Positions 25,597 to 34,438 of a stretch of 64,000 nucleotides of DNA are shown here, one piece after another (positions within the stretch are counted from its first letter, which is position 1; the number at the start of each line of letters is the position of its first letter). Source of the stretch: Paenibacillus polygoni (GTDB lineage: Bacteria > Bacillota > Bacilli > Paenibacillales > Paenibacillaceae); assembly GCF_030263935.1 (NCBI RefSeq), contig NZ_CP127162.1, positions 1,373,501 to 1,437,500 of the forward strand, in the 5' to 3' direction. The position numbers were made by a program, and so were the translations under genes. The notes below the pieces were generated by a model that saw only the letters and a list, made by a program, of their open reading frames with translations, had not been told where the DNA came from and made no database searches.

Positions 25597-26253
25597 ATGG
25601 CTAAGCAAAAATATTATGTAGTTTGGGAAGGGAAAAGCCCGGGTATTTATACAAGTTGGCCTGCATGCCAGCAGCAGGTTAACGGAGTGAATGGCGCTAA
25701 ATACAAGGCATTTGAATCCAAATCAGAGGCCGAGAAAGCCTATACGGCTGGCTGGAAAGGATATTGGGGGCAAGGAGGAGCTCAAAAATCTGCAGGGAGT
25801 TCTAGCAAGCGTACGTATGGAACTGCTGATGCTGCACCTATAGAACCTGTTGACTACAATAGTATCTCGGTTGATGTAGGAACTAGGGGGAATCCCGGCC
25901 CAATGGAATACAAAGGTGTGGATACGAAGACAGGAGAAGTGTTGTTCAGTGTAGGTCCCATACCGAATGGTACAAATAATATCGGCGAGTTTCTTGCCAT
26001 TGTTCATGCGCTGGCCTATCTTCAAGAAAAAGGAAGTAACAAGACCATTTATAGTGACTCAGTAAATGCGATGAAATGGGTTAGACAGAAGAAAGCAGCT
26101 ACTACATTGAAAAAAGATGCCTCAACCCGTCAGGTTTGGGATTTAGTTGAGCGGGCTGAAGAATGGCTCAGAACACATACGTACCAGAATAAAATTGTGA
26201 AATGGCAAACGAAGTTGTGGGGAGAAATAAAAGCAGATTATGGACGTAAATAA
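25597..26253 (+). CDS. rnhA: Ribonuclease H with N-terminal viroplasmin domain
   Basis: The enzyme cleaves RNA in RNA-DNA hybrids. Residues about 3-52 (KYYVVWEGKSPGIYTSW to EKAYTAGW) form a caulimovirus viroplasmin-like domain, which binds hybrids in eukaryotic RNase H1. A linker of about 35 residues leads to the catalytic RNase H fold. The four carboxylates are Asp93 (VDVGTRGNPGP), Glu131 (NIGEFLAIV), Asp154 (IYSDSVNAM) and Asp214 (KADYGRK). The set is complete, so activity is expected. A GGAGGGAAC site precedes the ATG. The HAD gene follows after about 40 bases. Confidence 0.9.
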   Translation: MAKQKYYVVWEGKSPGIYTSWPACQQQVNGVNGAKYKAFESKSEAEKAYTAGWKGYWGQGGAQKSAGSSSKRTYGTADAAPIEPVDYNSISVDVGTRGNPGPMEYKGVDTKTGEVLFSVGPIPNGTNNIGEFLAIVHALAYLQEKGSNKTIYSDSVNAMKWVRQKKAATTLKKDASTRQVWDLVERAEEWLRTHTYQNKIVKWQTKLWGEIKADYGRK

Positions 26254-26296
26254 ATAGAGAAATCATAACATATACAATCATGGAGGGAACTTAAGA

Positions 26297-27082
26297 ATGA
26301 CTAATTATAAAGCTGTATTTTTTGATATAGATGGTACGTTGGTGAATGATGAGAAGGTTATTCCTGCAGATGCAGTTGAAGCAGTGAATCAGCTGAAAGC
26401 TCGTGGAATAGATGTTTTCATAGCGACAGGAAGAGCACCTTACTATATTACTGAATATTTAACAGAGCTTGGTCTGGACTCCTTTGTCAGCCTGAACGGA
26501 TCCTATGTGGTGTATAAAGGACAACCTGTTTATAAAGCTCCTATTTCCAAATTAACAATGGAGAGACTGGAAAATACAGCACTCAGCCACAACCATCCTG
26601 TTGTGATGCAAGGTGCGGAGGCGAGCTTTTCTAACACGAAGCAGCACGATTTTATAAAGACATCTTTTGAGACTCTTCGTGTCGAGGTACCGGGTTATCG
26701 TACTTCTTACTGGAAAGAAGAACCGATTTATCAGGCGCTGCTGTATTGTCAAGAACACGAAGAACATATCTATACCTCAGAGGAAGCAGGTTTTCTAGAT
26801 CTTCAGTTTGTTAGATGGCATCCTTATGCTGTGGATGTAATTCCTGCGAGTGGTTCTAAGGCCAAAGGTATTGAGGCGGTACTCAAAGTTTTGGGATTAT
26901 CCAAAGACGAAGTAGTTGCTTTTGGCGATGGACTGAATGATGTAGAAATGTTGTCTTATGTCGGGCTGGGGATCGCAATGGGAAATGCCAATGAAGAAGT
27001 GAAATCATATGCTAATCATGTGACCAGTTCAGTGGATGAGAGCGGAATTCGTAAAGGCTTGGAGTATGCCGGATTATTGTAG
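26297..27082 (+). CDS. Cof-type HAD phosphatase
   Basis: The 261-residue protein is a Cof/YidA-type HAD hydrolase acting on sugar phosphates or flavin/pyridoxal phosphates. Motif I is FFDIDGTLV (Asp10 nucleophile, Asp12), motif II IATGRAPYY, motif III Lys in GSKAKGIEAVL, and motif IV AFGDGLNDVEML. The C2-type cap domain occupies about residues 85-185. GGAGGGAAC precedes the ATG. Substrate is unknown. Paralogues of this type are numerous in Paenibacillus. Confidence 0.9.
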   Translation: MTNYKAVFFDIDGTLVNDEKVIPADAVEAVNQLKARGIDVFIATGRAPYYITEYLTELGLDSFVSLNGSYVVYKGQPVYKAPISKLTMERLENTALSHNHPVVMQGAEASFSNTKQHDFIKTSFETLRVEVPGYRTSYWKEEPIYQALLYCQEHEEHIYTSEEAGFLDLQFVRWHPYAVDVIPASGSKAKGIEAVLKVLGLSKDEVVAFGDGLNDVEMLSYVGLGIAMGNANEEVKSYANHVTSSVDESGIRKGLEYAGLL

Positions 27083-27121
27083 TGAGTTTTGGTCTACATA
27101 GGACAGAGCGGTGTGAGAAGA

Positions 27122-27148
27122 GGATGATCCATGGGACCATCCTTTTTT
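27122..27148 (+). terminator. Terminator after the HAD gene
   Basis: GGATGATCC and GGACCATCC form a short stem with one mismatch around ATG-G, followed by six T residues. Confidence 0.75.
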
Positions 27149-27297
27149 CTATGCTGGCAGCCTTTATTTTTAACCTAAAAAAATTACATGAAAATTGCAT
27201 AATAAGGGGAACCAATCCGCTTAAAAAAGGATATATATGGTATTATTGAACTCAAGATCGGAAAGAGGATTGGGAGTTTCCTGTGAGGAGGATGTTC

Positions 27298-27786
27298 ATG
27301 TTCTATGTTAATGCAAGAGCTTTTATTGAAAGAGAAGGAAAACAAGGAACCGAGCTCGTCATTCAAACCCGTAACAAGCCGGGAGAGGAAGCACTTGAAC
27401 TCCCAGGCGGGAGAATTGAACTATTCGAATCTATACACAAAGCGTTAATTAGAGAAGTCCAGGAAGAAACAGGTCTTACGATTACTCGGATTGAAGGCGC
27501 TTCAAAAAGGATAGATACGGTAGGGATCAATCCTGATTTTGAGGTCGAATGTGTGGAACCTTTTTGTGCATACCAAACTCTTAAGGGTCCGATTGATTCC
27601 ATTGGTATGTATTTTATCTGTAAGGCAGAAGGGAAACTGTTGGAACAAGGAGACGAGACAAAGGGAGCTACATGGAAAACGCTGCAAAGTCTTCGTACGA
27701 TGATCGATCAGAATCCGCTGCAGTTTAGTAACGTGGACCGAGCAGGTCTAAAATATTATCTGAAACATAGAGTTGTGCGTGATTAA
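27298..27786 (+). CDS. Nudix hydrolase
   Basis: The ATG at 27298 is six bases after GTGAGGAGG; the GTG at 27283 is part of that site and is rejected. The 162-residue protein has a full Nudix box at about residues 35-57 (GGRIELFESIHKALIREVQEETGL) with all metal ligands. The N-terminus (VNARAFIEREGKQGTELVIQ) forms the first strands of the fold. Substrate is not predictable. It precedes the lysE-like gene by 115 bases that contain the leader hairpin. Confidence 0.88.
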   Translation: MFYVNARAFIEREGKQGTELVIQTRNKPGEEALELPGGRIELFESIHKALIREVQEETGLTITRIEGASKRIDTVGINPDFEVECVEPFCAYQTLKGPIDSIGMYFICKAEGKLLEQGDETKGATWKTLQSLRTMIDQNPLQFSNVDRAGLKYYLKHRVVRD

Positions 27787-27841
27787 GTTACCTAAGTTAT
27801 TATTTTAATTTTTCTCTCATTCACTTAGTTGTCGTACATGC

Positions 27842-27897
27842 CTTCCTTCTTGAATAAGATGAACAATAGGTTGTCTTTTTATTCAAGAAGGAGGAGG
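27842..27897 (+). promoter_or_regulatory. Leader hairpin masking the lysE-like ribosome binding site
   Basis: CCTTCTTGAATAA (27845-27857) and TTATTCAAGAAGG (27879-27891) are perfect inverted repeats. Three more pairs (one wobble) extend the stem to 16 bp (27842-27857 with 27879-27894), with a 21-base loop. The 3' arm contains AAGGAGG of the Shine-Dalgarno sequence of the gene starting at 27902. Folding would hide it and repress translation. No T-tract follows, so it is not a terminator. What would open it is unknown. Confidence 0.6.
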
Positions 27898-27901
27898 CTG
27901 T

Positions 27902-28534
27902 ATGATTACAAGTGCTTTTTTAGGTTACATACTGCTCGGAGTTTCGATAGCTGCGCCGATTGGTCCGCTCAATGCTGCCCAGCTTAACATTGGAATCAGA
28001 CGTGGATTTTTTCATTCCTGGTTTTTTGGACTGGGCGCAGTGCTTGCTGACTTATTGTACATGCTCTTAGTGTATTTGGGAGTTGTCCATTTACTAGAGG
28101 CTCCCTTTATTCAAACGTTTTTATGGTTGTTTGGTTTTTTTGTGCTTTCCTACACAGGAATAGAAAGTATTCTTAGCACCGGTCAGATTAAAGAAACGGA
28201 GATTGACCATAAAGAACCTTTGGGTAAATCGGTGATGTCTGGATTTTGGTTATCGCTTTTTAATCCGATGTCCATTCTATTCTGGCTTGGCATTTATGGT
28301 TCCGTTTTGGCGAAAGAGACAAGCTCTGGAAGCGTAATGCATGTAGTAATTTTTAGTTCTGCCATCATACTTGGTATTTTTGTGTGGGACCTGGCCGTTG
28401 CCACCATGTCCAGTTTCTTCCGCCGTTATTTAAGTCCCGCACTTTTAAAGACCATTTCGGTCGTTTCGGGTCTATCCTTATTAGGATTTGGGTTATATTT
28501 TGGTGATCAAGCTGTCAAGGCTTTATTTTTTTAA
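27902..28534 (+). CDS. LysE-family amino acid exporter
   Basis: The 210-residue protein has about six transmembrane segments and the LysE/RhtB signature near the N-terminus (GVSIAAPIGPLNAAQLNIGIRRGF, with the conserved Gly-Pro). The PFNPMSILFW-type element appears mid-protein as LFNPMSILFWLGIYGSV. Such proteins export basic or other amino acids or small metabolites. Its ribosome binding site lies in a hairpin (see 27842-27897). The 3' end overlaps that of the convergent amino acid permease gene by 20 bases. Confidence 0.88.
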   Translation: MITSAFLGYILLGVSIAAPIGPLNAAQLNIGIRRGFFHSWFFGLGAVLADLLYMLLVYLGVVHLLEAPFIQTFLWLFGFFVLSYTGIESILSTGQIKETEIDHKEPLGKSVMSGFWLSLFNPMSILFWLGIYGSVLAKETSSGSVMHVVIFSSAIILGIFVWDLAVATMSSFFRRYLSPALLKTISVVSGLSLLGFGLYFGDQAVKALFF

Positions 28535-29945
28535 CTCTTCCCGGGAAGCGATATTTGTTCGATTTTAAGCTTTGGATCAATTTGCGATTCGGTTTGGTTC
28601 GTTTAGGCTTATCCGCAGTCCATACTTTTTTCTGCATAAACAGGGTTAAGAGACCAATGCATGCGATAAACAGAAAGCTAATCCAAAAGCCGGGTCTACC
28701 CGTCTTATGAAAGAGTGTTCCCGTTACAGCGAGTAGAATGAGAGTAAGTCCTCCATACCTTTTGACTTGTCCAAAAGGGGTCAACTTAAGCAGTTTGCCT
28801 GATGTAATTAGAATGAAGGACCAATTGTACAGGAGCATGAGTCCTGCAGCAGTGGTAATTGATTCATAGATAGTATCAGGCAACAGCAGCGCTGTTAGGA
28901 TCGAAATACCGAGAAGCACAGCATTAAATCCATACGCATAAATAGGAAAACGTTCCTTCACTTTTCTGCCGAAAAGAGAAGGGGCGTCTTTGTCTTGAGC
29001 AAGGGTAACCAGCATCGTCGTTACCGCATATAAGGATGCAACCATCGTCGAGAAACCAGCAACAATCAGCACACCATTAAATAGGTGAGGAATAAAAGGA
29101 AGTTCATAAGTGGCGAGTGCCTGGATAAATGGACTCTTTTTTGTTCCATAACTCTGCCAAGGCGCTAAGGTAAGAACAAGAATCAAGGAACTTACATAGA
29201 TTACGGCAAGTACCGTTATCATAATCCGACCGGACTTTGGAGCTTCTTCTGGCTTCTTCAAGCGAAGTGCCATAAGCCCCATGACTTCGACTCCGCCAAA
29301 GGCATAAAAAGAGAAGAGTAATGCTGCCCATGTACCTGTAATGCCGGTTGGGAAAATCTCAGTGAGACGAAGCGGGGCATGAGGTTTTATTCCGCCGGAT
29401 AACCAGCCGAATAAACCGGCAGCTCCAAGACCAATGAACATAAGAATAGCAGAAAGTTTGATAATGGCTGCTGTCGTCTGCAGCGGATCAAACAACTTCG
29501 TACCAATTACGATGATCAGGAGACCAAGGAGTGCATATACCGACGCGAATACCCACATTGGGATAGCCGGAAACCAAAATCTCGTAAATAGGGACAAGGC
29601 AGTGAGCTGACTTCCCATAATGAGTAATTCTGAAGAAAAATACCCCCATCCACTGCTAAATCCAGCCCATTTTCCATAGGCCTTCTTCGCATAGGATCGG
29701 AAAGATCCTTGCTCTGGTTCAGCAGCTGTCATACCGGCGAGTGCATTAAATACACAATATGTACCAAGAGCAGCCAGTACAAAAGTAAATATAACGGATG
29801 GACCACCCACCTTAATTGCAAGAGCAGAACCTAAAAAATACCCCGTTCCGATGGTACCGGCAACACCAAGCAGAGAAAGTTGCCACCAAGATAGATTTCC
29901 TTTTGTCTCAGATGCCTGTTTCTTATTGTTTTTATTATCGCCCAT
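28515..29945 (-). CDS. APC-family amino acid permease
   Basis: The 476-residue protein has about twelve membrane segments and APC features: LSLLGVAGTIGTGYFLGSA in the first helix (the substrate-binding G-S/T-G motif) and AAEPEQGSFRSYAKKAYGKWAG after helix 2. It belongs to the amino acid/polyamine/organocation superfamily importing an amino acid with H+ or Na+. The C-terminus is strongly basic (KPKRTKPNRK). The 3' end overlaps the LysE-like gene on the other strand by 20 bases. Substrate is not predictable. Confidence 0.88.
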   Translation of the reverse strand: MGDNKNNKKQASETKGNLSWWQLSLLGVAGTIGTGYFLGSALAIKVGGPSVIFTFVLAALGTYCVFNALAGMTAAEPEQGSFRSYAKKAYGKWAGFSSGWGYFSSELLIMGSQLTALSLFTRFWFPAIPMWVFASVYALLGLLIIVIGTKLFDPLQTTAAIIKLSAILMFIGLGAAGLFGWLSGGIKPHAPLRLTEIFPTGITGTWAALLFSFYAFGGVEVMGLMALRLKKPEEAPKSGRIMITVLAVIYVSSLILVLTLAPWQSYGTKKSPFIQALATYELPFIPHLFNGVLIVAGFSTMVASLYAVTTMLVTLAQDKDAPSLFGRKVKERFPIYAYGFNAVLLGISILTALLLPDTIYESITTAAGLMLLYNWSFILITSGKLLKLTPFGQVKRYGGLTLILLAVTGTLFHKTGRPGFWISFLFIACIGLLTLFMQKKVWTADKPKRTKPNRKLIQSLKSNKYRFPGRVKKIKP

Positions 29946-30121
29946 TTTTTCTGTACCTCATTCATGTCATATTTACCTCTGTAATATAAGAAAAGAGGGA
30001 CAAAAAGATACTGGAATAATTTCCTGTATAAAAATAGGCGGAAATAATTGGCAAAATATAGGGATTGGACTATGATAGATAAAAGGCGAATAAAGCAAAA
30101 AGACGGGGGAGGTGTCAGATT

Positions 30122-30973
30122 ATGCAAGGTAAAGTACTCGAAGTAAGCACTGCCGAGCGACTTGAACGTTCTGAAATCGAATACATGATCGATCGTATGA
30201 AGGCCATGGAAGAACGGCCGGGGAATCCAATGGGCATTGAGATTCAGTATTTTGGAGAAGCTGTCGCTTTTTATAGCAGGGAGATGCCTTGGCCCCAGTT
30301 TAATACAGTGAAGGGAATCAGCTCAGCGGAAGAGTCCTATTTGCCTGAAATAATGATGTTTTATCGCTCCAGGGATCGAAATCCGCAAATAGAGATTACT
30401 CCTCTTAGAGCAGAGCCTACACTATTTAGATCTCTGACCGCACATGGATTTTTCCAGTCCTCCTTTCATGCCACGTTATATACAGAATGTAAGAAAGAGA
30501 CTAACTCTTCATTAGAAAAAAAGACAAACGACATAGAAAATATTCAAATTGTAGAAATTAGCTCGCATCAATTTGATGATTATGCTACGGTTCACTGTCT
30601 AGGAACAGGATTACCGATTTCAGGGATACCGCATATTGCAGATAACAACCGGATTCTTCATGGAAGAAAAGGCTGGAAGTATTATGTCGCTTATGATAAT
30701 AACGAACCTGTAGGCGCTGCGATAGCCTATATGCAAGGAAATACCGCTTCATTGACCTTTGCAACTACTTTGCCGGCCTACCGAAATAGAGGGATTCAAA
30801 CCCTGTTAATAGAGCGGAGAATGAGAGATGCAGTTCAGGAAGGTTGTAATCTGATCGTTGGACAAGCCTCGTATTTGTCTTCGAGTTTTCGGAATATGCA
30901 GCGAGCAGGATTGCAGCTTGGTTACACGAGATCGACTTGGAGCAGTCTTACGCCGCTGAGCGGCCTGATGTAG
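30122..30973 (+). CDS. GNAT N-acetyltransferase, two-part
   Basis: The 283-residue protein has a degenerate N-terminal half (about 1-135) and a C-terminal GNAT domain (about 140-275) with AGxxxTxPAYRNRG-like motif A at ASLTFATTLPAYRNRGIQTL and LIVGQASYLSSSFRNMQRAGL as motif B. This two-part arrangement is common in Bacillota acetyltransferases where only the second domain binds acetyl-CoA. GGGGGAGGTG precedes the ATG. The VanZ gene starts 19 bases downstream and may be cotranscribed. Confidence 0.85.
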   Translation: MQGKVLEVSTAERLERSEIEYMIDRMKAMEERPGNPMGIEIQYFGEAVAFYSREMPWPQFNTVKGISSAEESYLPEIMMFYRSRDRNPQIEITPLRAEPTLFRSLTAHGFFQSSFHATLYTECKKETNSSLEKKTNDIENIQIVEISSHQFDDYATVHCLGTGLPISGIPHIADNNRILHGRKGWKYYVAYDNNEPVGAAIAYMQGNTASLTFATTLPAYRNRGIQTLLIERRMRDAVQEGCNLIVGQASYLSSSFRNMQRAGLQLGYTRSTWSSLTPLSGLM

Positions 30974-30992
30974 AAAGAAGGGAATATAAGAG

Positions 30993-31415
30993 TTGAAGCA
31001 ACAAACTTTATTTCGGGTGATTCTTTTTCTATATTCCGTAATGCTTCTATATTTTATGTTTGCCGGGTTTCATCGCTATGTTCATGATAACTATCGCTAT
31101 AATCTAATCCCACTACATACGATATCAGCTTATGTGAGGAATCTGAGTCTAGATCATATCATTGATTCCGCCATAAACCTGATTGGAAACATTGCCGTTT
31201 TTATCCCGCTTGGTTTTCTTATTCCTGCATCGCTGTCTCGTCCTTGGTCCTATGGAAGGTTCATTCTAATCTTTAGTTCTTTAATCCTTTTGCTTGAGTG
31301 TATGCAGACTTTGCTACGAGTGGGGACCGGAGATATTGATGATCTATTATTGAACGTAATCGGTGGTTCTATTGGATATCTATTATTCAGACGATATGAG
31401 ACAAAGGCCTCCTAA
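30993..31415 (+). CDS. VanZ-family membrane protein
   Basis: The 140-residue protein starts with TTG after AGAAGGGA. It has about four transmembrane segments and VanZ-like motifs: NLIPLHTISAYV, INLIGNIAVFIPLGFLIP and TGDIDDLLLNVIGGSIGY, the last containing the conserved acidic pair. VanZ-like proteins are linked to teicoplanin and lipoglycopeptide tolerance in enterococci, but most are uncharacterised. No vanA-type genes are present here. A hairpin follows. Confidence 0.85.
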   Translation: MKQQTLFRVILFLYSVMLLYFMFAGFHRYVHDNYRYNLIPLHTISAYVRNLSLDHIIDSAINLIGNIAVFIPLGFLIPASLSRPWSYGRFILIFSSLILLLECMQTLLRVGTGDIDDLLLNVIGGSIGYLLFRRYETKAS

Positions 31416-31458
31416 TGGGTCCGAAACATAGAACAAATGCGGTATTTAGAAAAAGAGT

Positions 31459-31499
31459 GAAAAAACCGATATATATAAGGGATTTTCGGTTTCATTTTT
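31459..31499 (+). terminator. Probable terminator after the VanZ gene
   Basis: AAACCGA (31463-31469) pairs with TCGGTTT (31486-31492), flanked by an A-run and CATTTTT. The 16-base loop makes it moderate. Confidence 0.6.
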
Positions 31500-31620
31500 A
31501 TGACAGATCGGAAAAGAAAAGGTCATGATTGACGCAACTATTAGCCGATTTCTGCGTTCATTATAGTAGTGAATGTAAAAAAATGTTGGATGCCGGCGAG
31601 TTTACTAGACGACCAAAAGG

Positions 31621-33102
31621 ATGTGTGAAGGTTTGAAGAAAATTGTTCTATTCATGTTGTTGTTTGTAGGGTTATGGGTGATTCCTGGGCTCAGTCATGC
31701 AGACAGTGGACAAGCTAAGATTTATCTTAATGATAAACAGCTTGGAACGACGGGAGATACGAAAGTCGAGATTATTAATAAATCTGTCATGATTCCAATC
31801 CGTATGGTAGCAGAGGAACTTGGCTATGGCGTAAAGTGGGAACAAAAAACAGGCACCGTTACGATAGAACAAAATGGCTCTACCATAAAAATGGTCGTAA
31901 ATAATAAGAATGCTACGGTTGATAATGAGTCCGTAAAGCTGGATAATGCGCCCGTTCTTAGAAAGGGAACGACTTTGGTTCCGCTGCGTTTTATAGGCGA
32001 GCAGTTCGGAATGAAAGTGAAATGGAACAATACGACAAAGACAGTATATCTGGAAGATGAGAGTGGATCCGGTGCAGGCAGTCAGCCCCCAGCAGGTTCA
32101 CCTACAGCTCCCAGCGAAGGGGATAGCAGTACGGTAATAAATCCTAGTGGTCTTGCTGAAATCAGCGGACTCAGCTTCAGCGATAATCATCTGCTGATTG
32201 CAACAAGCGGTACAGTTACACCAAAAGTATTCACGATGACTGGACCTGATCGAATTGTCATTGATCTGCCTAACTCTCATTTCAGTTCAACGTTTGGGCA
32301 AGATCTGAATCAGCAGGGAGCAGGTACTTTAGAAGTTACGGATTACCCGCTCGTATCTAAAATTAGATACTCACTGTTTAGTGATAAACCTTCTACCGTA
32401 CGCATTGTTATCGATTTAACGCAGTCTTCTGGGTACCATGTGACGCAAGAAGGGACAAGCCTGCTTGTCATTGATTTAAATTCAGATACATCCTCTACAC
32501 CAAGTACCGACAATTCGGGGACAACCCCTGTTATACCGCCGAACACGGAGAACCCTGGCGGAAATAACGGTAATAAAGTCATTGTTCTAGATGCAGGTCA
32601 TGGAGATCATGATTCTGGTGCAGTCGGAGCTACAGGCAAATTAGAGAAAGACTTAAACCTCAGTCTGATCTTGAAGGTAGAAGCGTTACTTAAAAAAGAA
32701 TCGGGCGTTGATGTCATTCTTACCAGAGATGATGATACATTTGTTTCTTTAACAGGTCGTGCCAAGGTAGCAAATGACCTCGGAGCGGATGTGTTCATCT
32801 CCATTCATGCCAACTCTGCCGGTTCATCTGCAAGCGGGACAGAAACGTTTTATTACAAGAATCAAGATAAAGCCTTAGCTACGATCGTTCATAAACATTT
32901 GGTCAGTGCAACGGGTTTTAAAGACCGTAAAGTGAAATCAAAAAATTTATCCGTATTAAGAAATACAAAAATGCCGGCTGCACTCCTGGAGATCGGTTTC
33001 CTTTCTAACAAAACGGAGGAAGCTGCTATGTTCAAAGAAGATTTCCAGAACCGTGTAGCCCAGGGCATTGTTGATGGTGTTAAAGAGTATTTGAACTTAT
33101 AA
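31621..33102 (+). CDS. Secreted N-acetylmuramoyl-L-alanine amidase
   Basis: The 493-residue exported enzyme cleaves the lactyl-amide bond between MurNAc and the stem peptide. In order: signal peptide ending near SHADSG (about residue 28); a copper amine oxidase N-terminal-like domain (about 35-140, IYLNDKQL to WNNTTKTVYLE), a wall-associated module in Paenibacillus; a Ser/Pro linker; an AMIN domain (about 178-280); a linker; and an Amidase_3 domain (about 318-493). Zinc ligands are His in DAGHGDH, Glu in LEKDLNLS and His in ISIHANS, with catalytic Glu in LLEIGFLSN. An in-frame TTG at 31633 also fits AAAGG spacing and could be the real start. It is monocistronic. Confidence 0.93.
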   Translation: MCEGLKKIVLFMLLFVGLWVIPGLSHADSGQAKIYLNDKQLGTTGDTKVEIINKSVMIPIRMVAEELGYGVKWEQKTGTVTIEQNGSTIKMVVNNKNATVDNESVKLDNAPVLRKGTTLVPLRFIGEQFGMKVKWNNTTKTVYLEDESGSGAGSQPPAGSPTAPSEGDSSTVINPSGLAEISGLSFSDNHLLIATSGTVTPKVFTMTGPDRIVIDLPNSHFSSTFGQDLNQQGAGTLEVTDYPLVSKIRYSLFSDKPSTVRIVIDLTQSSGYHVTQEGTSLLVIDLNSDTSSTPSTDNSGTTPVIPPNTENPGGNNGNKVIVLDAGHGDHDSGAVGATGKLEKDLNLSLILKVEALLKKESGVDVILTRDDDTFVSLTGRAKVANDLGADVFISIHANSAGSSASGTETFYYKNQDKALATIVHKHLVSATGFKDRKVKSKNLSVLRNTKMPAALLEIGFLSNKTEEAAMFKEDFQNRVAQGIVDGVKEYLNL

Positions 33103-33186
33103 ATTATCATTATGAGAATGAAGGATCCATCATAAATATCCACGGTGTAGAGATTAGAGAAGAAGAGATCTCTACACGCATAAGAA

Positions 33187-33209
33187 GTCGCGAAATCGCG
33201 GCTTTTTTT
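33187..33209 (+). terminator. Terminator after the amidase gene
   Basis: GTCGCG (33187-33192) pairs with CGCGGC (33197-33202) around AAAT, followed by seven T residues. Confidence 0.85.
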
Positions 33210-33351
33210 GTTTTAGTAATATAAATTCCATTATCGTAAGCGAAGGAAAGGAGCTCTTTTTTAGGTCGATATATTCAGAAATGAATACCTAATCTTAAGA
33301 ATTTATTATTTTTAACACATTGAAATCCATATAAAATGGAAACAACAAACA

Positions 33352-33365
33352 TGTAAGCGCTTTAA
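33352..33365 (+). promoter_or_regulatory. cre box upstream of lichenase
   Basis: TGTAAGCGCTTTAA matches 13 of 14 positions of the CcpA consensus TGWAANCGNTNWCA. It lies about 93 bases before the lichenase start codon, consistent with catabolite repression. Confidence 0.65.
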
Positions 33366-33457
33366 AAGTTGTATTAAGGTGAAATTGATCTACCAAACTT
33401 TAATAGATCACTTGCCCCGGCTTTGTACATGTTTGAAATTACTCAGGAGGTGTGTGA

Positions 33458-34171
33458 ATGAAAAAGAAGACTTGGTACACGTTGGTGGTGGTTATGATGA
33501 TTTCTTTATTTTCCTCAGTGAGTGCTTTTGCAAGTTATGTTTTCTATGAACCATTAAGCTATTTCAACTCAAACACATGGGAAAAGGCAGATGGATACTC
33601 AAACGGTGGTATGTTTAACTGCACTTGGCGAGCAAACAATGTTAATTTTACAAGTGACGGTAAACTTAAGCTTAGTTTAACTAGTTCGGCTCAAAACAAG
33701 TTTGATTGCGGTGAGTATCGTTCCAAGGATAGTCACAGTTACGGACTTTATGAAGTGAGTATGAAACCCGCTAAGAACCCTGGGGTCGTCTCCTCCTTCT
33801 TTACTTATACCGGACCTGCTCATGGAACACAATGGGATGAGATTGACATTGAATTCTTAGGTAAAGATACTACAAAAGTACAGTTTAATTACTATACGAA
33901 TGGGGTTGGTAATCATGAGAAGATTATCAATCTAGGATTTGATGCATCACAAGGATTCCATACGTATGCTTTCGACTGGCAGCCAGGATATATCAAATGG
34001 TATGTGGATGGAGTATTAAAACATACAGCAACCACCAATATCCCCAAAACACCTGGAAAAATTATGATGAATATTTGGAATGGGGCAGGGGTTGATGAAT
34101 GGTTAGGTTCTTATAACGGTGCCAATCCATTGACCGCAGAATATGACTGGGTTCGATATACAAGTAACTAG
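33458..34171 (+). CDS. bglS: Secreted beta-1,3-1,4-glucanase (lichenase), GH16
   Basis: The enzyme hydrolyses mixed-linkage beta-glucans (lichenan, cereal beta-glucan) at beta-1,4 bonds next to a beta-1,3 bond. The 237-residue sequence closely follows Bacillus lichenases. It has a signal peptide cleaved near SAFA-SYVF, then [27 protein letters not shown], and the active-site [10 protein letters not shown] with nucleophile Glu128, Asp130 and acid/base Glu132 in precursor numbering. Two cysteines in the mature protein match the family disulfide. CAGGAGG precedes the ATG and a cre box lies upstream. It borders the ABC importer and larger GH16 enzyme, giving extracellular glucan breakdown. Confidence 0.95.
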   Translation: MKKKTWYTLVVVMMISLFSSVSAFASYVFYEPLSYFNSNTWEKADGYSNGGMFNCTWRANNVNFTSDGKLKLSLTSSAQNKFDCGEYRSKDSHSYGLYEVSMKPAKNPGVVSSFFTYTGPAHGTQWDEIDIEFLGKDTTKVQFNYYTNGVGNHEKIINLGFDASQGFHTYAFDWQPGYIKWYVDGVLKHTATTNIPKTPGKIMMNIWNGAGVDEWLGSYNGANPLTAEYDWVRYTSN

Positions 34172-34176
34172 AAGAT

Positions 34177-34212
34177 AAAAGCAGCCGTCACTGGCTGCTT
34201 TTGATTTTTTAT
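34177..34212. terminator. Terminator after lichenase
   Basis: AAAAGCAGCC (34177-34186) pairs with GGCTGCTTTT (34193-34202) around GTCACT, then GATTTTTT. Lichenase is therefore a separate transcript from the downstream importer gene. Confidence 0.93.
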
Positions 34213-34357
34213 AACCGGATACAATTTATAACTCATTAAACATTTTAAACGATAAATTTGTAACGAAATATACTTCTAGATAATAGATTTTTACTCAAAT
34301 ATCATTTATCCAATATATACATTCAATTTCAAATATCCTAAATTAATGCAATAAATG

Positions 34358-34401
34358 TTGCAATATTAGTATGGGCATATGTATCTATTATTCATTATGA
34401 T
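34358..34401 (+). promoter_or_regulatory. Candidate activator site and -10 box of the solute-binding gene
   Basis: TTGCAATATTAG (34358-34369) is followed 26 bases later by TATGAT (34396-34401), with no good -35 between. The same 12-mer occurs at 39683-39694, 25 bases before the TATAAT upstream of the permease operon. The matched spacing suggests a common activator, plausibly the adjacent AraC-type response regulator. Confidence 0.45.
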
Positions 34402-34438
34402 TAAACGGTAAGCAACATTACATAGACTGGGGGAAGCA

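Larger units (their letters stand above)
33103..33457. other. Intergenic region before the lichenase gene
   Basis: This 355-base stretch contains the amidase terminator (33187-33209), a cre-like box (33352-33365) and the lichenase ribosome binding site (CAGGAGG). I found no confident -35/-10 pair and no small gene. The region is AT-rich. Confidence 0.5.

Noticed and set aside
27842..27894. The inverted repeat as a terminator of the upstream Nudix gene
   Set aside because: The 3' arm is followed by GAGGAGGCTG rather than a T-run, and it coincides with the ribosome binding site of the next gene.
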